Assembly (NCBI RefSeq): GCF_900176885.1
Contig: NZ_LT839648.1
Coordinates: 957,049 to 1,021,048, forward strand
Direction of reading: 5' to 3'
DNA from: Oceanobacillus senegalensis
Lineage (GTDB): Bacteria > Bacillota > Bacilli > Bacillales > Amphibacillaceae
Length of the DNA: 64,000 bases
In this document: positions 28,524-36,095 of the stretch, in pieces
How positions within the stretch are numbered: the stretch's first letter is position 1
How the letters are laid out: every line of letters starts with the position of its first letter
The notes under the pieces: generated by a model
What the model was told of the DNA's origin: nothing
The model's input: the letters and a program-made list of their open reading frames with translations, nothing else
The model's database searches: none
Position numbers and translations under genes: made by a program

Positions 28524-28952
28524 TTATCGTACAACTAGTACATCACAAGTTGCATGTCTTGTAATACTTTCCGATACACTTCCAATAATAAACCTTTCTA
28601 CTGCATTTAAACCTGTTGCACCACAAATAATTAAGTCTGCATGAAAGTTGTTAGCAATAGTTTTTGCAATTTTTATTTTCGGGGAACCATATTCAATACA
28701 CCGTACTAAATGTTTAAGTCCAGCATTCTTTGCACTCTCGACATAACTGTCAAGCAATTCTTTAGCATATTCCTCTGAGCGTTCTGCCAACGAACGGTCA
28801 TAGGATTCTGCTGTAGCAAATGTTCGTGAATCAATAACATGGGCCAAAATTAGACGAGCATCGTTACGTTTTGCTATGTCAATTGATTTGATAAATGCTT
28901 TTTCAGCTGCTTCCGAACCATCTACAGCTACGACTATTTGTTTATATTCCAA
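28524..28952 (-). CDS. Universal stress protein (UspA family)
   Basis: This 142-residue protein has MEYKQIVVAVDGSEAAEKAF at its N-terminus. The ATP-binding C-terminal motif G-x2-G-x9-G-S is intact (GATGLNAVERFIIGSVSES), so nucleotide binding is expected. The start is TTG with GGGGGAG upstream. Physiological role is not predictable beyond stress response. A cre-like site lies about 40 bases upstream of its start. Confidence 0.93.
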   Translation of the reverse strand: MEYKQIVVAVDGSEAAEKAFIKSIDIAKRNDARLILAHVIDSRTFATAESYDRSLAERSEEYAKELLDSYVESAKNAGLKHLVRCIEYGSPKIKIAKTIANNFHADLIICGATGLNAVERFIIGSVSESITRHATCDVLVVR

Positions 28953-28990
28953 AATAATCTCCCCCTTATACTTCCATTATATACCTATGA

Positions 28991-29004
28991 TGTAAGCGCT
29001 TCAA
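28991..29004. promoter_or_regulatory. cre-like site
   Basis: TGTAAGCGCTTCAA matches the CcpA consensus through the core TGTAAGCGCT but departs at the right end. It lies between divergent uspA and a small gene. It is suggestive only. Confidence 0.35.
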
Positions 29005-29079
29005 TGTGTGAATTGGAAATAAAAGTTACAACTTTATCACAGATATTCGAACATACTAAATGATGTGGAGGTGATTCGA

Positions 29080-29256
29080 TTGGCTAATAAAAATAAACAG
29101 CATTTTATGCATGATACGAAGCGCCAATTTATCGAGGATAAAGATGGAATCCAATCCGTAAAAAATCAATTGTTTGAAAGCTATCAAAGTGGTGTAGTGG
29201 ATGATGAATTACAAAACAATATAGGAATTCATCATTTTAACAATCAGAAGAATTAA
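29080..29256 (+). CDS. Small hydrophilic protein, unknown
   Basis: This 58-residue, charged, membrane-free protein begins MANKNKQHFMHDTKRQFIED from a TTG start with GGAGGTG six bases upstream. A CATACTA hexamer-like element at about 29051 resembles sigma-F/G -10 boxes, so forespore expression is possible, but no good -35 is seen. It has its own promoter region and terminator. I do not recognise the family. Confidence 0.6.
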   Translation: MANKNKQHFMHDTKRQFIEDKDGIQSVKNQLFESYQSGVVDDELQNNIGIHHFNNQKN

Positions 29257-29273
29257 TAAAATTAATAATCAGC

Positions 29274-29307
29274 AAAAACCATTCATTATCATAATGAATG
29301 GTTTTGT
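29274..29307. terminator. Terminator after the small gene
   Basis: AAAACCATTCATT - ATCATA - ATGAATGGTTTT; perfect stem with T/A runs on both strands. Confidence 0.85.
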
Positions 29308-29349
29308 TGAGTTTCTTCTTATTATTGAAATGAATGGTGACAATTGTGC

Positions 29350-30444
29350 TTATATGATTTGTAATTCCTTAGGATATTTCGTTAACACTTTTGGCCCATT
29401 TTCTGAAGTAAAAATCATATCTTCAATACGGACCCCACCTAAATTTGGAATATATACTCCCGGCTCAATCGTAAAAGACATTCCAGCTTGTAGGGGGAGG
29501 GAATTTTTACTAGTCACGGATGGGTATTCATGTGTTTCGATTCCTAACCCATGACCAATACGATGAGTAAAGTATTCCCCATATCCATTCGCAGTAATAA
29601 TACCTCTAGCAGTTTGATCCATCTCTCCAACTGGTTTCCCAATAACAGCATGTTTAATAGCTTCCCGTTCTGCTTCTAAAACGGTTTCATAAATCCTTCT
29701 TTGTTCATCTGAAATAGATTGGAAGGCAACTGTTCTCGTAATATCAGAGCAATAGCCTTCATACACGACGCCTAAATCAAATAGAATTAAATCACCTGGA
29801 TTTATTTTTTGGGTGGACGGTGTACCATGTGGTGAAGCTGTTTTTGTTCCAGACAACACCATCGTTGAGAAGGACATTTCCTGTACGCCTTGTTTTTTGA
29901 TTTCATATTCTATGTTAGCAATAATTTCTAATTCACTAACACCCTCTCGTATGGCTTTAACTCCTATTTCTATTCCATAGTCAGCGAGTGCTGCTGCTTT
30001 CTTTAATAACCTATGTTCTTCTTTCGATTTAATCACTCGTAAATCTGCCAATATTTCTTTAGCGTCAAGGAATTCGGTATAGGGGAAAACTTCTTGTATA
30101 CTATAGAATCGGTCCAAGGTGATATGATTTTTTTCTATGGCTAAGGATTGTGGGATACTCTCTGTTTTCCTTACGTATTCTAATAGTAATTGCCATGGGT
30201 TTTCATGATCGTGATAACTGATAATTTTATGTTCCCATCCACTAGCTTTCGCGTCCTCAACTTCCATTTCTGGAACAAGAATAACTGGGTCTGTCTTTTT
30301 ACTTATAAAAGCAGCAATCACTCGTTCATGTGGCTCCGTGTAATAATTACTTAAGTAAAAAAAGTTTGCTTTTGATGTTACAAGCATACTATCTGCATCG
30401 ATATTTTTTAACTTTTCCATTAGATTTGTTAATCTACTTGCCAT
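29350..30444 (-). CDS. M24 family Xaa-Pro aminopeptidase
   Basis: This 364-residue protein has a creatinase-like N-terminal domain and a pita-bread peptidase domain. The five metal ligands are visible: Asp in LILFDLGVVYEG and CSDITRTVAF, His in HRIGHGLGIETHEYP, Glu in FTIEPGVYIP and GVRIEDM. It cleaves N-terminal residues before proline. The exact member (PepQ or YqhT type) is not settled. It is monocistronic. Confidence 0.93.
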   Translation of the reverse strand: MASRLTNLMEKLKNIDADSMLVTSKANFFYLSNYYTEPHERVIAAFISKKTDPVILVPEMEVEDAKASGWEHKIISYHDHENPWQLLLEYVRKTESIPQSLAIEKNHITLDRFYSIQEVFPYTEFLDAKEILADLRVIKSKEEHRLLKKAAALADYGIEIGVKAIREGVSELEIIANIEYEIKKQGVQEMSFSTMVLSGTKTASPHGTPSTQKINPGDLILFDLGVVYEGYCSDITRTVAFQSISDEQRRIYETVLEAEREAIKHAVIGKPVGEMDQTARGIITANGYGEYFTHRIGHGLGIETHEYPSVTSKNSLPLQAGMSFTIEPGVYIPNLGGVRIEDMIFTSENGPKVLTKYPKELQII

Positions 30445-30613
30445 GTGTCACACTCCATATGATAGAATATAATTAAATATCAGATGTGTTCCGTCTTCAT
30501 AAAATGACAGATTTAAAAAAAAGGAATATTGCGACGAGCCGCTAAACTCGAAAAACAGTTTTAATTTGAATCACAAGTTATGTAAACAATATTTAAAAAA
30601 ACGTTAATTTTTT

Positions 30614-30639
30614 TGAAACCTTTTTTATAGTTATTCGTA
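30614..30639 (+). promoter_or_regulatory. Sigma-W-type ECF promoter of the PspA operon
   Basis: TGAAAC at 30614-30619, exactly 16 bases, then CGTA at 30636-30639. This is the consensus architecture of B. subtilis sigma-W promoters (TGAAAC-N16-CGTA). It lies about 40 bases before the first gene of the operon. B. subtilis pspA is itself sigma-W-dependent. Confidence 0.85.
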
Positions 30640-30678
30640 TTACTGGTATAGGAAAAGTAATAAGTGTGAGGTGAAGTC

Positions 30679-31197
30679 GTGGGGTTATTTTCAAGGTTAT
30701 TTTCCAATAAAAAAAAGGATAAACCTGAACCAAAAGATCGTACAGTTCTAACTATAGAAATTGGCGATATTATTACTTATGATTTAAAGGATTATGAAGT
30801 GGTAGGTAAAATCACCTATCGTGATGGCGGTTATGAATGGCTTAGTTATCAGCTGCTTGAAGATGGTAACCATGAAACGATTTGGCTATCGGCAGAAATG
30901 GATGATGAATTGGAGTTAGGTATTTATAAACGTATTCAGCTTCCGGTTTCTAAACCCTACCCAAAAGAAATAACATATGATGGTAAAACCTTTTATAAAG
31001 AAGAAGAAGGGAATGCCAGAGTATTAGGTCAGGGCAGAAGTGAGAATTTACAGGGCATGGAAACACATTATGTAGATTATACGGATAGCGAGGAAGAGAG
31101 TTTTCTGAGCCTAGAATCTTGGGGGACCGAAGTAGAAGCAAGTGTTGGTTATCCAATTAAGCCATATGAATTAAAAATTATTGCAGGATCATATTAA
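30679..31197 (+). CDS. DUF4178 protein, first gene of PspA operon
   Basis: This soluble 172-residue protein has a basic amphipathic start (MGLFSRLFSNKKKDKPEPKD) and a beta-rich core typical of DUF4178: GDIITYDLKDYEVVGKITYR, then GYEWLSYQLLEDG and WLSAEMDDELELG. The start is GTG at 30679 with GTGAGGTGA upstream. It lies 12 bases before pspA. DUF4178 recurs next to PspA in several Firmicutes. The function is unknown; a lipid- or PspA-binding accessory role is inference. Confidence 0.82.
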   Translation: MGLFSRLFSNKKKDKPEPKDRTVLTIEIGDIITYDLKDYEVVGKITYRDGGYEWLSYQLLEDGNHETIWLSAEMDDELELGIYKRIQLPVSKPYPKEITYDGKTFYKEEEGNARVLGQGRSENLQGMETHYVDYTDSEEESFLSLESWGTEVEASVGYPIKPYELKIIAGSY

Positions 31198-31209
31198 GGA
31201 GGAAATAGA

Positions 31210-31881
31210 ATGTTTAAATTATTCAAACGTATGAAAACCGTAGTGAGTTCAGAATTAAATTCTGTATTGGATAAAGCAGAAGATCCAGTGAAAATGCTTG
31301 ATCAGTATATGCGTGATATGTCAGAGGACATTCGTGAAGTGGAAGCTGCTGTAGCTAAACAAATTGCTAATGAAAAAATGTTAAAACGTAAAGCAAATGA
31401 TGCCAATGCGATGGTGGAAAAACGGCAAGAACAAGCAGAAAAAGCGATTGAAGCAGGGAATGAAGATCTAGCTCGTCGTGCACTTCAAGATAAGAAAGAT
31501 CATGCTGCAACCGCTGAAGCCTTAAACGAGTCTTGGGAGCGAGCTAAAAAGGATGCAGATACGCTTCGTGATAAATTAGATGAAATGAAAAAAGAATATC
31601 AGGAAATGAAATTGAAAAAGGATTCCTTAAAAGCACGTGCAGAATCTGCTAAAACAAGAACAAAAATGAATCGTACCATGTCTAACGTTGGAAGTGATGA
31701 ATCCAAGCAAGGCTTCGAACGTATGGAAGAAAAAGTTTTACAATATGAAGCAGAGGCAGAAACAAGTGAAGATATATCCCAGGCAAGCCGTTCCATTGAT
31801 GATGAATTTGAAGAGCTTGATAAAAAAGATGATATTGATGATGAATTAGCAGCATTAAAGGAAAAATTAGGAAAAGAATAA
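31210..31881 (+). CDS. pspA: Phage shock protein A (PspA/IM30)
   Basis: This 223-residue, almost entirely helical protein has the N-terminal amphipathic segment MFKLFKRMKTVVSSELNSVL and the PspA hallmark DPVKMLDQYMRDMSEDI. Extended coiled coil follows (about 25-190). It belongs to the bacterial ESCRT-III-like family that coats and stabilises stressed membranes. It has a strong AAGGAGG site. Upstream is a sigma-W-type promoter and downstream a hairpin without a T-tract, suggesting that pspA is the most abundant segment of the transcript. Confidence 0.95.
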   Translation: MFKLFKRMKTVVSSELNSVLDKAEDPVKMLDQYMRDMSEDIREVEAAVAKQIANEKMLKRKANDANAMVEKRQEQAEKAIEAGNEDLARRALQDKKDHAATAEALNESWERAKKDADTLRDKLDEMKKEYQEMKLKKDSLKARAESAKTRTKMNRTMSNVGSDESKQGFERMEEKVLQYEAEAETSEDISQASRSIDDEFEELDKKDDIDDELAALKEKLGKE

Positions 31882-31911
31882 TCTTATATTCGGATTTCTA
31901 ATAGTAAAAAC

Positions 31912-31950
31912 GAACAAAATGGAGCAGTTGGTGCTGCTCCATTTATGTTC
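31912..31950 (+). promoter_or_regulatory. Intra-operon hairpin after pspA
   Basis: GAAC-AAAT-GGAGCAG, a TTGGTG loop, CTGCTCC-ATTT, then GTTC: 11 uninterrupted pairs plus four outer pairs. No T-run follows. It may be a partial terminator or an mRNA-stabilising 3' end for the DUF4178-pspA segment. Confidence 0.65.
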
Positions 31951-31984
31951 ATATAATACATATTTACAGAGAGGGGGATTGTTT

Positions 31985-32635
31985 TTGAATAAAAAATGGG
32001 TATTCCTTTTCGGACTTTTTATGGTGGCCCTCTTTTTAACGGCTTGTTCATCTACGGATAGAGGTATCCAACAAGAATCATCTATTACTGTCGGTGATAT
32101 TCCTAATGAACCTTCAAAAAAAGATATTATCCAATCGATTCAGAATAGCCCTAGTACACAAATCGATGCCATTATTGCAGCGAACTTCCCATTAGTGGAC
32201 GTCGTTACAGAAGATGATACTACAGCCGAAATTTATGCAACAACAAAGTTTAATCTTTCGGAGTTAAGTTCTGTTTTAACAGAAAATATAAAACCAGATG
32301 AAGAAAGTGAAGTGATTGACAACCGGCAAATATTTATATATCCCGATCATTTTGTGACATTAAAGCCAAGTGAAGCGGATAATGATGTACTCTTAGTGGA
32401 AGTAGCAAGCGAAACATTTGTTGAACGGAATTATTCTCCTAATTTTTTAAGTACGTATTTTACCATTCGAATGTTAGATAGTTTGTTTGGAAATAATTGG
32501 AGTACAAGAAGGTCTAATGCATGTGTTACTGGGGATTGCTATGGAGGATATAGTGGAGGTTCAAGTGGAGGATTTGGAACGACTAGGCGCGGGAATTCAT
32601 CCTATCGTGGTGGTGGACCTAGCTTTGGAAAATAA
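31985..32635 (+). CDS. DUF4247 lipoprotein
   Basis: This 216-residue protein has a lipoprotein signal: MNKKWVFLFGLFMVALF, then the lipobox LTAC (Cys near residue 21). The extracytoplasmic part ends in a Gly/Ser-rich tail (GGYSGGSSGGFGTTRRG). The start is TTG 31985 with GAGAGGGGG upstream; the longer frame from 31919 would bury the signal. Lipid anchoring on the outer membrane face complements cytoplasmic PspA. The function is unknown; it recurs with DUF350 and spermidine-synthase-like genes. Confidence 0.83.
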   Translation: MNKKWVFLFGLFMVALFLTACSSTDRGIQQESSITVGDIPNEPSKKDIIQSIQNSPSTQIDAIIAANFPLVDVVTEDDTTAEIYATTKFNLSELSSVLTENIKPDEESEVIDNRQIFIYPDHFVTLKPSEADNDVLLVEVASETFVERNYSPNFLSTYFTIRMLDSLFGNNWSTRRSNACVTGDCYGGYSGGSSGGFGTTRRGNSSYRGGGPSFGK

Positions 32636-32650
32636 AAGGAGGGGACGTAA

Positions 32651-33046
32651 ATGAATGCATTTCTTGCTACCGTTGTATATTTTATTATTTCAACGGCTGT
32701 TGTATTGGTAGGATTGTATATTTTTGAAATAATGACAAGACAGTATAAAGACTATGAAGAAGTAAAAAATGGAAATATTGCTGTTGCACTATCCGTTGCT
32801 GGTAAAATTGTAGGTATTTGTATCATACTTGCTTTCGCCATTTATCATAGTACATATATTTATGATACGGTGATTTGGGGAATAGTTGGTGTTGTTTTAC
32901 AAATGCTTGCGTACTATTTAATGGAGTTCTTTACTCGCAGTTTCTCTATGGAAGAACAATTGAAAAACAATAATGTGGCAGTAGGTATTTTATCTTTAAG
33001 TGTATCGATTGGCCTTGGCTTAGTTGTCGGTGCATCGATTACGTAA
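32651..33046 (+). CDS. DUF350 membrane protein (YjfL type)
   Basis: This 131-residue protein has four predicted membrane helices arranged as two similar halves: FLATVVYFIISTAVVLVGLYI with NGNIAVALSVAGKIVG, and VVLQMLAYYLMEFF with NNNVAVGILSLSVSIG. The two-fold repeat is visible in the NxNxAVALS / NNNVAVGIL motifs. E. coli YjfL, in a PspA-paralog operon, belongs to the same family. An AAGGAGG site lies 15 bases after the lipoprotein stop. Its function, perhaps a channel or small transporter, is unknown. Confidence 0.85.
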   Translation: MNAFLATVVYFIISTAVVLVGLYIFEIMTRQYKDYEEVKNGNIAVALSVAGKIVGICIILAFAIYHSTYIYDTVIWGIVGVVLQMLAYYLMEFFTRSFSMEEQLKNNNVAVGILSLSVSIGLGLVVGASIT

Positions 33047-33072
33047 AAAAATAATATGTAATATTAGAGAAT

Positions 33073-33098
33073 GGCCAGGCAAATGCTTGGCCTTATTT
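33073..33098 (+). promoter_or_regulatory. Intra-operon hairpin before the spermidine-synthase-like gene
   Basis: GGCCAGGC - AAAT - GCTTGGCC (eight pairs, one G-T), followed by TTATTT. It could act as a leaky terminator that lowers expression of the last gene. Confidence 0.6.
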
Positions 33099-33113
33099 GT
33101 TGGAGTGAGATAT

Positions 33114-34670
33114 ATGAATAATGAAGCAATACGTAAAAGTAATATTATCTATTGGTCCAGTGGTATTGTCTCTATTTGTGGAATTATCTTTGAGGTTTTA
33201 TTCGGAGCGCTAGGATCTTACATATTAGGGGATGGTGTGAAGCAATATACGCTAACCATTTCGCTATTTTTAACGGGAATGGGAATTGGTGCTAGTTTAA
33301 GTGAACGGGTGATGAAAAATTTAATTCTTGCATTTGTATGGATAGAATTATCAGTTGGTTTAATTGGTGGATTCTCTAGTTTCATGATGTTTGGAATCAC
33401 TGCCTTTGCTCCTGCTGGTACGGATGCCTTTTATCTCTATTTTATAACCGTATTAATCGGTGCTTTAACTGGGTTTGAACTTCCGATATTAATTCGTAAG
33501 GCTAATGAAATTGGGGTCGATTTAAATCGAAGTACAGCACGTGTCCTATTTTCTGATTATGCTGGAGGATTAATTGGTGGGCTATTATTTGCATTTTTAT
33601 TACGACCACAGCTAGGTTTAGTGAAATCTGCATTCATTGTTGGGACAATTAATGTCATTATTGCCTTAATTGTATTATGGCTTTTCCGGAAAGAAATAAA
33701 AAGATTTCTTATTCATGCCACCGCTGGACTTATCATCCTTATTGCTTTAGTTATTGGATTGTTTTTTGGGGAGGAAGCGGCTTTTCACTTTGAGCAGAAA
33801 ATATATCAGGATCCAATCATGCATATGGAAGAAACAGCCTATCAAAAAATTATACTAACCCAAGATCCGAGTACCAAGGATGTTAGGCTTTATTTAGATG
33901 GATCCTTGCAATTCAGTTCAGCTGATGAATACCGTTATCATGAAGTATTGGTTCACCCAGCAATGGAATATGTCGAGCATTCAAAAAATGTTTTGATTCT
34001 TGGTGGTGGAGATGGAATTGCTGTAAAGGAAGTACTTAAACATGATGATGTAGAGGAGGTTACATTAGTCGACTTAGATCCTGCAGTTGTAGAACTAGCT
34101 ACTTCTAACCGACTTTTATTAAAGGTCAATGATGGAGCGTTAACGAATGAAAAAGTAAACGTTATTAATACGGATGCCTTTCAGTTCCTTGAAAATACAG
34201 ATACTTTCTATGATGTGATTATTGTTGATCTACCTGACCCAAATAATGAAAGTCTAAACAAATTGTATACATGGGAATTTTACTCTCTTGTTCGAAATCG
34301 CTTATTGCCAAATGGGGTAGCGATGATACAGGCTACTAGCCCTGTGTTTGCGACAGAAGTATATTGGACGATATCTGAAACGATTGCTTCTACCGGTTTA
34401 TATATAGAAAATCTCCATGTTGATGTACCGAGCTTTGGGAACTGGGGGTTTGTGATGGCAAGCAGAAATCCAATTGACCTTCAAAATCTTGAAATTCAAG
34501 TTCCTACCAGATTCTTAACTAATGAGCTATTGCTTAGTTTAACTCATTTTGGAAAGGATGAGGACGGGGAGATAATAGATCGAAATGGTGAGAGAATTGA
34601 GCTAAAACCAAATACATTAATTGATCCACATTTGATAGGTATTTATGAGAACTCTTGGAAAAATTACTAA
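33114..34670 (+). CDS. Membrane-anchored spermidine/spermine synthase-like protein
   Basis: This 518-residue protein has about seven membrane helices in residues 1-240, then a soluble aminopropyltransferase/methyltransferase-fold domain. Key motifs are YHEVLVHPAM, VLILGGGDGIAVKEVLKH, the acidic cofactor residue in VTLVDLDPAVVE, and IIVDLPDPNN in the place of the catalytic DSTDP of soluble SpeE. Polyamine synthases transfer aminopropyl from decarboxylated SAM; whether this one does, or methylates or modifies another amine, cannot be told. ATG 33114 follows TGGAGTGAG. No SAM decarboxylase gene is linked. It is the last gene of the PspA operon. Confidence 0.85.
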   Translation: MNNEAIRKSNIIYWSSGIVSICGIIFEVLFGALGSYILGDGVKQYTLTISLFLTGMGIGASLSERVMKNLILAFVWIELSVGLIGGFSSFMMFGITAFAPAGTDAFYLYFITVLIGALTGFELPILIRKANEIGVDLNRSTARVLFSDYAGGLIGGLLFAFLLRPQLGLVKSAFIVGTINVIIALIVLWLFRKEIKRFLIHATAGLIILIALVIGLFFGEEAAFHFEQKIYQDPIMHMEETAYQKIILTQDPSTKDVRLYLDGSLQFSSADEYRYHEVLVHPAMEYVEHSKNVLILGGGDGIAVKEVLKHDDVEEVTLVDLDPAVVELATSNRLLLKVNDGALTNEKVNVINTDAFQFLENTDTFYDVIIVDLPDPNNESLNKLYTWEFYSLVRNRLLPNGVAMIQATSPVFATEVYWTISETIASTGLYIENLHVDVPSFGNWGFVMASRNPIDLQNLEIQVPTRFLTNELLLSLTHFGKDEDGEIIDRNGERIELKPNTLIDPHLIGIYENSWKNY

Positions 34671-34738
34671 ATATTGGATGAATGAATGAACCTTATGTAA
34701 AATGGAGGTAGAATCATTTGATAAAAGGAGAGTATATC

Positions 34739-35419
34739 ATGAAGGTATCTTATCATGGACATTCTGTAGTAAAAGTGGAAACAGAAAATCATAGTATTCT
34801 ATTTGATCCATTTATAAATGGAAATGGGGGTTGTGATTTAGATGCGAGTACGGTAAAAGCAGATGTCATTCTGCTTACCCATGCACACAATGATCATGTT
34901 GGGGACACGGTAGAGATTGCTAAGCGAAATAATTCGTTAGTTGTCGCACCAAATGAGCTGGCAAATTACTTAGGAGAAAAAGGGCTAAATGCTCATCCGA
35001 TGCATATCGGAGGTTCTCATGAATTTGATTTCGGAAAAGTAAAATTCACGCAAGCATTCCACGGTTCTTCCTATACGGAGGAAGATGGTACAGTCATTTA
35101 CGGTGGTATGCCTGGAGGAATTCTATTAACTATTGAAGGTAAAACAATCTATCATTTAGGGGATACGGCATTATTTACGGATCTAAAAATGTATGGAGAA
35201 ATGAATGACATTGATGTAGCGTTCGTTCCAATTGGGGACAACTTTACAATGGGACCAGAAGATGCACTGGTAGCAGCTGATTGGATTGATGCAAAAATTG
35301 TTGTACCTGTACATTATAATACCTTCCCTGTAATTGAGCAGAATCCTGAGGATTTTTCTAGTAAAGTGAGGACTGGTGAAGGAAGAGTGTTGAAGGTTGG
35401 AGAAGGGATTGAATTATAA
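34739..35419 (+). CDS. ytkL: UPF0173 metal-dependent hydrolase YtkL
   Basis: This 226-residue metallo-beta-lactamase-fold protein has the metal motif [10 protein letters not shown] and later ligand blocks [19 protein letters not shown] and [14 protein letters not shown]. The family is widespread and its substrate is unknown. ATG 34739 behind AAAAGGAG gives the family start [13 protein letters not shown] seven codons upstream also has a good GGAGG site, so a short alternative form is possible. Confidence 0.93.
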   Translation: MKVSYHGHSVVKVETENHSILFDPFINGNGGCDLDASTVKADVILLTHAHNDHVGDTVEIAKRNNSLVVAPNELANYLGEKGLNAHPMHIGGSHEFDFGKVKFTQAFHGSSYTEEDGTVIYGGMPGGILLTIEGKTIYHLGDTALFTDLKMYGEMNDIDVAFVPIGDNFTMGPEDALVAADWIDAKIVVPVHYNTFPVIEQNPEDFSSKVRTGEGRVLKVGEGIEL

Positions 35420-35423
35420 AAGG

Positions 35424-35460
35424 AGAGGCGTGAACTCAAAATGTTCACGCCTTCTGATAT
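35424..35460 (+). terminator. Terminator after ytkL
   Basis: AGGCGTGAAC - TCAAAAT - GTTCACGCCT, perfect ten-base stem, then TCTGATATTTTGTTTTT. Confidence 0.8.
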
Positions 35461-35892
35461 TTTGTTTTTCCATTTTATGTTAGTAATATCATTGATATGA
35501 TAAATGTTTTCCTCCTTGACATTGAGGGTTCCAATCTCCTTAATATCTACTTCAATATATATATTTTTTCGTACATAAATATTGTTGTTAACTGTAACAT
35601 CCACACTATTTTGAAATTTTATGCCTGAAAAAAAGCTACACTTTGGAACTCATATGTTTCACAAACCCCAGGTTTATTTATTATTACCATTTTTAAAGTG
35701 TTTTGTAAATTTTACATTTGTATCATATGAGCATTTTCCATCTTGTTTATCAAATTTTGATGGGATCATTACCTATCATTTGAAAAATCAAGTTGGGGAA
35801 AGAGTAATCACCACAGCAGATAAACCTAGAACTGCTAGTAGCTCAACGAAAGTCATCCCTTTTGGATTAAAAAAATGTCGTATTTCGTATAT
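35430..35892 (-). pseudogene. Decayed type IV pseudopilin gene
   Basis: On the minus strand, about 35868-35790, the frame reads NPKGMTFVELLAVLGLSAVV, a textbook prepilin cleavage and methylation site (G|M-T-F-x-E plus hydrophobic helix). The same frame then meets several stops within about 25 bases. It goes on with coding-like text (SKFDKQDGKCSYDTNVKFTK, later VNNNIYVRKNIYIEVDIKE) broken by further stops. There is no intact start upstream: a stop precedes the motif by about 10 codons. I read it as one pseudopilin gene inactivated by multiple stops. It lies about 200 bases from an intact prepilin peptidase gene. Confidence 0.62.
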
Positions 35893-35974
35893 AGTTACAT
35901 CCTAATAATGATATAATAGGATAAAAGTCTCATTACTTTTACCTATTTTTCCACAAATTTTGAGTTGGACGTAA

Positions 35975-36079
35975 ATTACAGAAGACGAATTAGTTTTGAG
36001 TAATTTGTTAAGTCAATTTGTAAATGAAGCCAAAGGTTTAAATGTTACTAGCTTTTTTGTAGGAGTTCATTCATATTAG
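35975..36079 (+). pseudogene. Possible gene fragment (about 34 codons)
   Basis: An open frame without a start, reading ITEDELVLSNLLSQFVNEAKGLNVTSFFVGVHSY to a TAG, has protein-like composition. It directly precedes the prepilin peptidase. It may be the tail of a lost gene; I do not recognise it and it could be chance. Confidence 0.25.
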
Positions 36080-36095
36080 ATTGGAGCTATAATAA

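Noticed and set aside
35621-35905. 94-codon plus-strand frame
   Set aside because: It is the complement of the decayed pseudopilin frame; no ribosome site, composition not protein-like.
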